The notes below the pieces were generated by a model, which was not told where the DNA came from, made no database searches, and was given only the letters and a program-made list of their open reading frames with translations. Positions 6,530 to 8,831 of a DNA stretch of 8,831 bases are shown in pieces. This DNA comes from an uncultured Clostridia bacterium (GTDB lineage Bacteria > Bacillota > Clostridia > TANB77 > CAG-508), in the NCBI GenBank assembly GCA_934122385.1, contig CAKOWP010000042.1, positions 1 through 8,831 of the forward strand, read 5' to 3'. Each line of letters begins with the position of its first letter. Position 1 is the stretch's first letter. Made by a program: the position numbers and the translations under genes.

Positions 6530-7714
6530 ATGAACAAAAAAACAGTAAAAGACATCGATTTAAAAGGAAAGAAAGTATTTGTAAGATGTGACTTCAACGT
6601 ACCAATGGACGAAAATCAAAACATCACAGACAACACAAGAATAGTAGCAGCACTACCAACAATAAAATACCTATTAGAACAAAACTGCAAAATAATATTA
6701 GCATCACACTTAGGAAGACCAAAGGGAGAAGTAAAACCAGAATTCTCACTAAAACCAGTAGCAAAAGAGCTATCAAAATTATTAGGAAAAGAAGTAATAA
6801 TGGCAAATGACGTAATAGGAGAAGATGCAACAACAAAAGCAGAAAACCTAAAAGAAGGAGAAATAATGCTACTTGAAAATGTAAGATTTCACAGAGAAGA
6901 AACAGACAATGACCCAGAATTTGCTAAAAAATTAGCATCAATGGCAGAAGTATTTGTAAATGATGCATTTGGAACAGCACACAGAGCACATGCATCAACA
7001 ACAGGAATAGCAGACTACATCCCAGGTGTAGCAGGATTTTTAATAGAAAAAGAATTAAAATTCTTAGGAAATGCTATCAACAATCCAGAAAGACCATTTG
7101 TAGCAATATTAGGTGGAGCAAAAGTTTCAGATAAAATAGGAGTAATAGATAGCTTATTAGATAAAGTAGATACATTAATGATAGGTGGAGGAATGGCATA
7201 TACATTCTTTAAAGCACAAGGATATAATGTAGGAAATTCACTATGTGAAGTAGAAAAAACAGGCTTAGCTTTAGAAGCAATGAAAAAAGCAAAATCAAAA
7301 GGAGTAAAATTATTATTACCAATAGATACAAAAATAGGAAAAGAATTCAAACCAGACACAGAAAGTAAAACAGTAGCATGGACAGAAATTCCAGATGAAT
7401 GGGAAGGATTTGACATTGGAGAAAAAACAATAGAAATGTTCAAAAACGAATTACAAAGTGCAAAAACTGTAATTTGGAATGGCCCACTAGGATTATTCGA
7501 ATTTGACCAATTTGCAATTGGGACAAACGAAATAGCAAAAACACTTGCGGAACTAGATGCAACAACAATAATTGGTGGTGGAGACTCAGCAGCTGCAGTA
7601 ACTAAAGCAGGGCTAGCAGATAAAATGACACATATTTCTACAGGTGGTGGAGCATCACTTGAATTCTTAGAAGGCAAAAAGCTACCAGGTATTGAGTGCT
7701 TACAAGATAGATAG
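6530..7714 (+). CDS. pgk: Phosphoglycerate kinase
   Basis: Cytoplasmic glycolytic enzyme that transfers the acyl phosphate of 1,3-bisphosphoglycerate to ADP, giving ATP and 3-phosphoglycerate. The product is 394 residues, a normal bacterial length. The N-domain signature VFVRCDFNVP (residues 17-26) and the substrate-binding SHLGRP (59-64) are present. In the C-domain the nucleotide site shows LGGAKVSDK (194-202), GGGDSAAA (349-356) and STGGGASLEFLEG (370-382). I place the start at the ATG at 6530, seven bases after GAAGG (6518-6522). The in-frame ATG two codons earlier (6524) is only one base from that site. The ribosome site is weaker than those of gap and tpiA. tpiA follows after 233 bp holding a large inverted repeat. 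No truncation or altered key residue is seen. Confidence 0.97.
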   Translation: MNKKTVKDIDLKGKKVFVRCDFNVPMDENQNITDNTRIVAALPTIKYLLEQNCKIILASHLGRPKGEVKPEFSLKPVAKELSKLLGKEVIMANDVIGEDATTKAENLKEGEIMLLENVRFHREETDNDPEFAKKLASMAEVFVNDAFGTAHRAHASTTGIADYIPGVAGFLIEKELKFLGNAINNPERPFVAILGGAKVSDKIGVIDSLLDKVDTLMIGGGMAYTFFKAQGYNVGNSLCEVEKTGLALEAMKKAKSKGVKLLLPIDTKIGKEFKPDTESKTVAWTEIPDEWEGFDIGEKTIEMFKNELQSAKTVIWNGPLGLFEFDQFAIGTNEIAKTLAELDATTIIGGGDSAAAVTKAGLADKMTHISTGGGASLEFLEGKKLPGIECLQDR

Positions 7715-7738
7715 AATAGAAAAAAATAAGAGCAATTT

Positions 7739-7798
7739 TTTCGACCAATGGGAACGTGTTTCGACCAACTGAGCGTTTTTTCGACCAACGGGGACGTT
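7739..7798 (+). repeat. Three 20-bp tandem units within the left arm
   Basis: TTTCGACCAA recurs at exactly 20-bp spacing (7739, 7759, 7779), each followed by a related ten bases: TGGGAACGTG, CTGAGCGTTT and CGGGGACGTT. The mirror copies TTGGTCGAAA lie at 7877, 7897 and 7917 in the right arm. The third unit can also pair within its own arm with TTGGTTGAAA (7805-7814), with one G-U pair, making a smaller nested hairpin. Confidence 0.8.
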
Positions 7799-7926
7799 CT
7801 TAAATTGGTTGAAAATTATTAACAATTTTTTTATTAATTTATATTTATTATTTCAACCAATTTAAGAACGTCCCCGTTGGTCGAAAAAACGCTCAGTTGG
7901 TCGAAACACGTCCCCATTGGTCGAAA
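7739..7926. repeat. Long inverted repeat (76-bp arms), MITE/REP-like
   Basis: The left arm (7739-7814) and right arm (7851-7926) are reverse complements over 76 bp with one mismatch (A7753 against C7912), around a 36-bp A/T-only-like loop. Both ends carry TTTCGACCAA or its complement. The near identity of the arms suggests recent arrival or selection for the structure. GGGGACGT/ACGTCCCC cores recall repeat families linked to REP-associated Y1 transposases in Firmicutes; that link is from memory and unverified. No transposase gene or clear target-site duplication is present. The right arm ends 21 bp before the tpiA start, so a pgk-tpiA transcript would carry a giant hairpin there. Confidence 0.9.
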
Positions 7927-7947
7927 TGTTTGAAAGGAGAGAAAATT

Positions 7948-8700
7948 ATGAGAAAAAAAGTAATTGCAGGAAACTGGAAAATGAACATGCTTCCAAACGA
8001 AGCAATAAATTTTATAGACAAATTAACACCACTAGTAAAAGAAACAAAAAATGAAGTAATACTATGTGTGCCATACACAGACCTATTTTACGCATTACTA
8101 ACAGCACAAGGAACAAACATCAAAATAGGAGCACAAAATATGCACTTTGAAGAAAGTGGAGCATATACAGGAGAAGTATCAGGGAAAATGCTAAAATCAA
8201 TTGGAGTTGAATATGTTATAATAGGGCACTCTGAAAGAAGACAATACTTCAACGAAACAGACGAAACAGTAAATAAAAAAATAAAAGCAGCATTTGCAAA
8301 TGACTTAAAAACAATTGTATGTGTAGGCGAAACATTAGAACAAAGAGAAGCAAATCAAACACAAGAAATAATTACAAAACAAACAGAACTAGCATTACAA
8401 GGTTTAACAGAAGAACAAGTTCAAAATACAATAATTGCATATGAACCAATATGGGCAATTGGAACAGGAAAAACAGCAACATCAGAACAAGCAAATGACG
8501 CAATAAAATCAATTCGTGACAAAATTTGTCAAATCTATGGACAAAATGTAGCAAATGGAGTTATAATACAATATGGCGGAAGCGTAAAATCAAATAATGC
8601 AAAAGAACTATTTGAAATGTCAGACATCGATGGAGGCTTGGTCGGAGGAGCAAGCTTAAAACCAGATGAATTTGCTAAAATAGTAAATTACGCAGATTAA
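7948..8700 (+). CDS. tpiA: Triosephosphate isomerase
   Basis: Cytoplasmic enzyme that interconverts dihydroxyacetone phosphate and glyceraldehyde-3-phosphate. The product is 250 residues, typical of the dimeric TIM-barrel family. The substrate and catalytic residues are intact: Asn9 and Lys11 in AGNWKMN, His94 in IIGHSERR, Glu166 in AYEPIWAIGTGK. Loop and phosphate-binding motifs follow, QYGGSV (208-213) and GGLVGGASL (229-237). The start is the ATG at 7948, eight bases after AAAGGAG (7933-7939). The frame runs upstream to a TTG at 7897, but that lies inside the inverted repeat and encodes no conserved residues. Probably cotranscribed with pgk, unless the repeat blocks or attenuates transcription. 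A probable gpmI follows after 104 bp, matching the common Firmicutes gene order. Confidence 0.97.
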   Translation: MRKKVIAGNWKMNMLPNEAINFIDKLTPLVKETKNEVILCVPYTDLFYALLTAQGTNIKIGAQNMHFEESGAYTGEVSGKMLKSIGVEYVIIGHSERRQYFNETDETVNKKIKAAFANDLKTIVCVGETLEQREANQTQEIITKQTELALQGLTEEQVQNTIIAYEPIWAIGTGKTATSEQANDAIKSIRDKICQIYGQNVANGVIIQYGGSVKSNNAKELFEMSDIDGGLVGGASLKPDEFAKIVNYAD

Positions 8701-8764
8701 TGCAAATCAAAAATTGTAAAAAATTAAAATTGAAACAATATTTTGAAAAGCAAGAGCATAAAGG

Positions 8765-8795
8765 AAGGAGGAATATGTTAGAAAAAAACTAACAT
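8765..8795 (+). promoter_or_regulatory. Shine-Dalgarno separated from gpmI start by a hairpin
   Basis: AAGGAGG (8765-8771) is 33 bases before the ATG at 8805, too far for normal initiation. Between them ATGTTAG (8775-8781) and CTAACAT (8789-8795) form a perfect 7-bp stem with an all-A loop. If folded, about 12 unpaired bases remain between the ribosome site and the ATG. Alternatively, the ATG at 8775 opens a five-codon leader (MLEKN, stop at 8790), only three bases from the ribosome site. Confidence 0.45.
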
Positions 8796-8804
8796 AGACT
8801 AATA

Positions 8805-8831
8805 ATGAAAGATAAAGTAACAATGCTAATG
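8805..8831 (+). CDS. gpmI: Probable 2,3-bisphosphoglycerate-independent phosphoglycerate mutase, 3'-partial
   Basis: Only nine codons are in the window (MKDKVTMLM). They match how clostridial GpmI proteins commonly begin, a short charged start followed by hydrophobic residues leading into an ILDGxG metal-binding motif. The position directly after tpiA is where Firmicutes glycolytic clusters usually carry this gene. The enzyme would convert 3-phosphoglycerate to 2-phosphoglycerate using Mn2+. The identification rests mainly on gene order. The ribosome site is unusually placed (see the hairpin at 8765-8795). Confidence 0.55.

Noticed and set aside
7015..7788. Long minus-strand open frame (257 codons) across pgk
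   Set aside because: It is antisense to a fully conserved enzyme, has no ribosome site or recognisable product, and follows from the A-ending codons of pgk.
7739..7798. CRISPR-like array from the regularly spaced TTTCGACCAA units
   Set aside because: Spacers are only ten bases and similar to each other, only three units exist, they are mirrored in an inverted repeat, and there is no cas gene.
7739..7926. Rho-independent terminator for pgk
   Set aside because: The stem is far too long and no T-run follows either arm on the plus strand.
7897..7947. Longer tpiA start at a TTG 17 codons upstream
   Set aside because: It lies inside the inverted repeat, lacks a ribosome site, and the added residues are not part of the conserved protein; the ATG at 7948 has AAAGGAG at proper spacing.

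Overview
The window is AT-rich, with A-ending codons dominating, strong AAAGGAGG-type ribosome binding sites, consensus sigma-A-like promoters and TGA used as a stop. This points to a low-GC Firmicute, most likely an (uncultured, gut-type) Clostridia member. That assignment is inferred from composition and protein style, not from a database search.

Layout. Positions 1-1878 hold the C-terminal bulk of a glycoside hydrolase family 15 (glucoamylase-like) enzyme whose start lies upstream of the window. A self-contained gap gene (NAD-type GAPDH) follows at 1987-3003, with its own promoter and terminator. Positions 3004-6435 form an accessory block: an AT-rich intergenic stretch, a small 15-residue-repeat coiled-coil protein (3384-3863), an unrecognised 115-residue protein (3979-4326), a convergent XRE-type repressor (4349-4672, minus strand), and, divergent from it, a prepilin-like protein with a C-terminal formylglycine-generating-enzyme (FGE)/C-type-lectin-like domain (4820-6340). 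Glycolysis then resumes with pgk (6530-7714), tpiA (7948-8700) and the first nine codons of a probable gpmI (8805 to the window end). Between pgk and tpiA sits a 76-bp inverted repeat containing three 20-bp tandem units.

How it fits together. GH15, GAPDH, PGK, TPI and phosphoglycerate mutase form a route from alpha-glucan breakdown through lower glycolysis. The usual Firmicutes order gap-pgk-tpi-gpm is kept but is interrupted after gap by the accessory block.

The most notable feature is the last ~110 bp of the prepilin/FGE gene. It jumps from about 29% to about 55% G+C, switches to almost exclusively NNC/NNT codons, and ends in a GFRPVL motif. These are the marks expected of a diversity-generating retroelement (DGR) variable region. 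A single extra C at 6233 puts this region out of frame; removing it restores a canonical ending. No reverse transcriptase or template repeat is in the window, so any DGR machinery would have to be elsewhere in the genome. No tRNA, rRNA, CRISPR array or transposase gene was seen.
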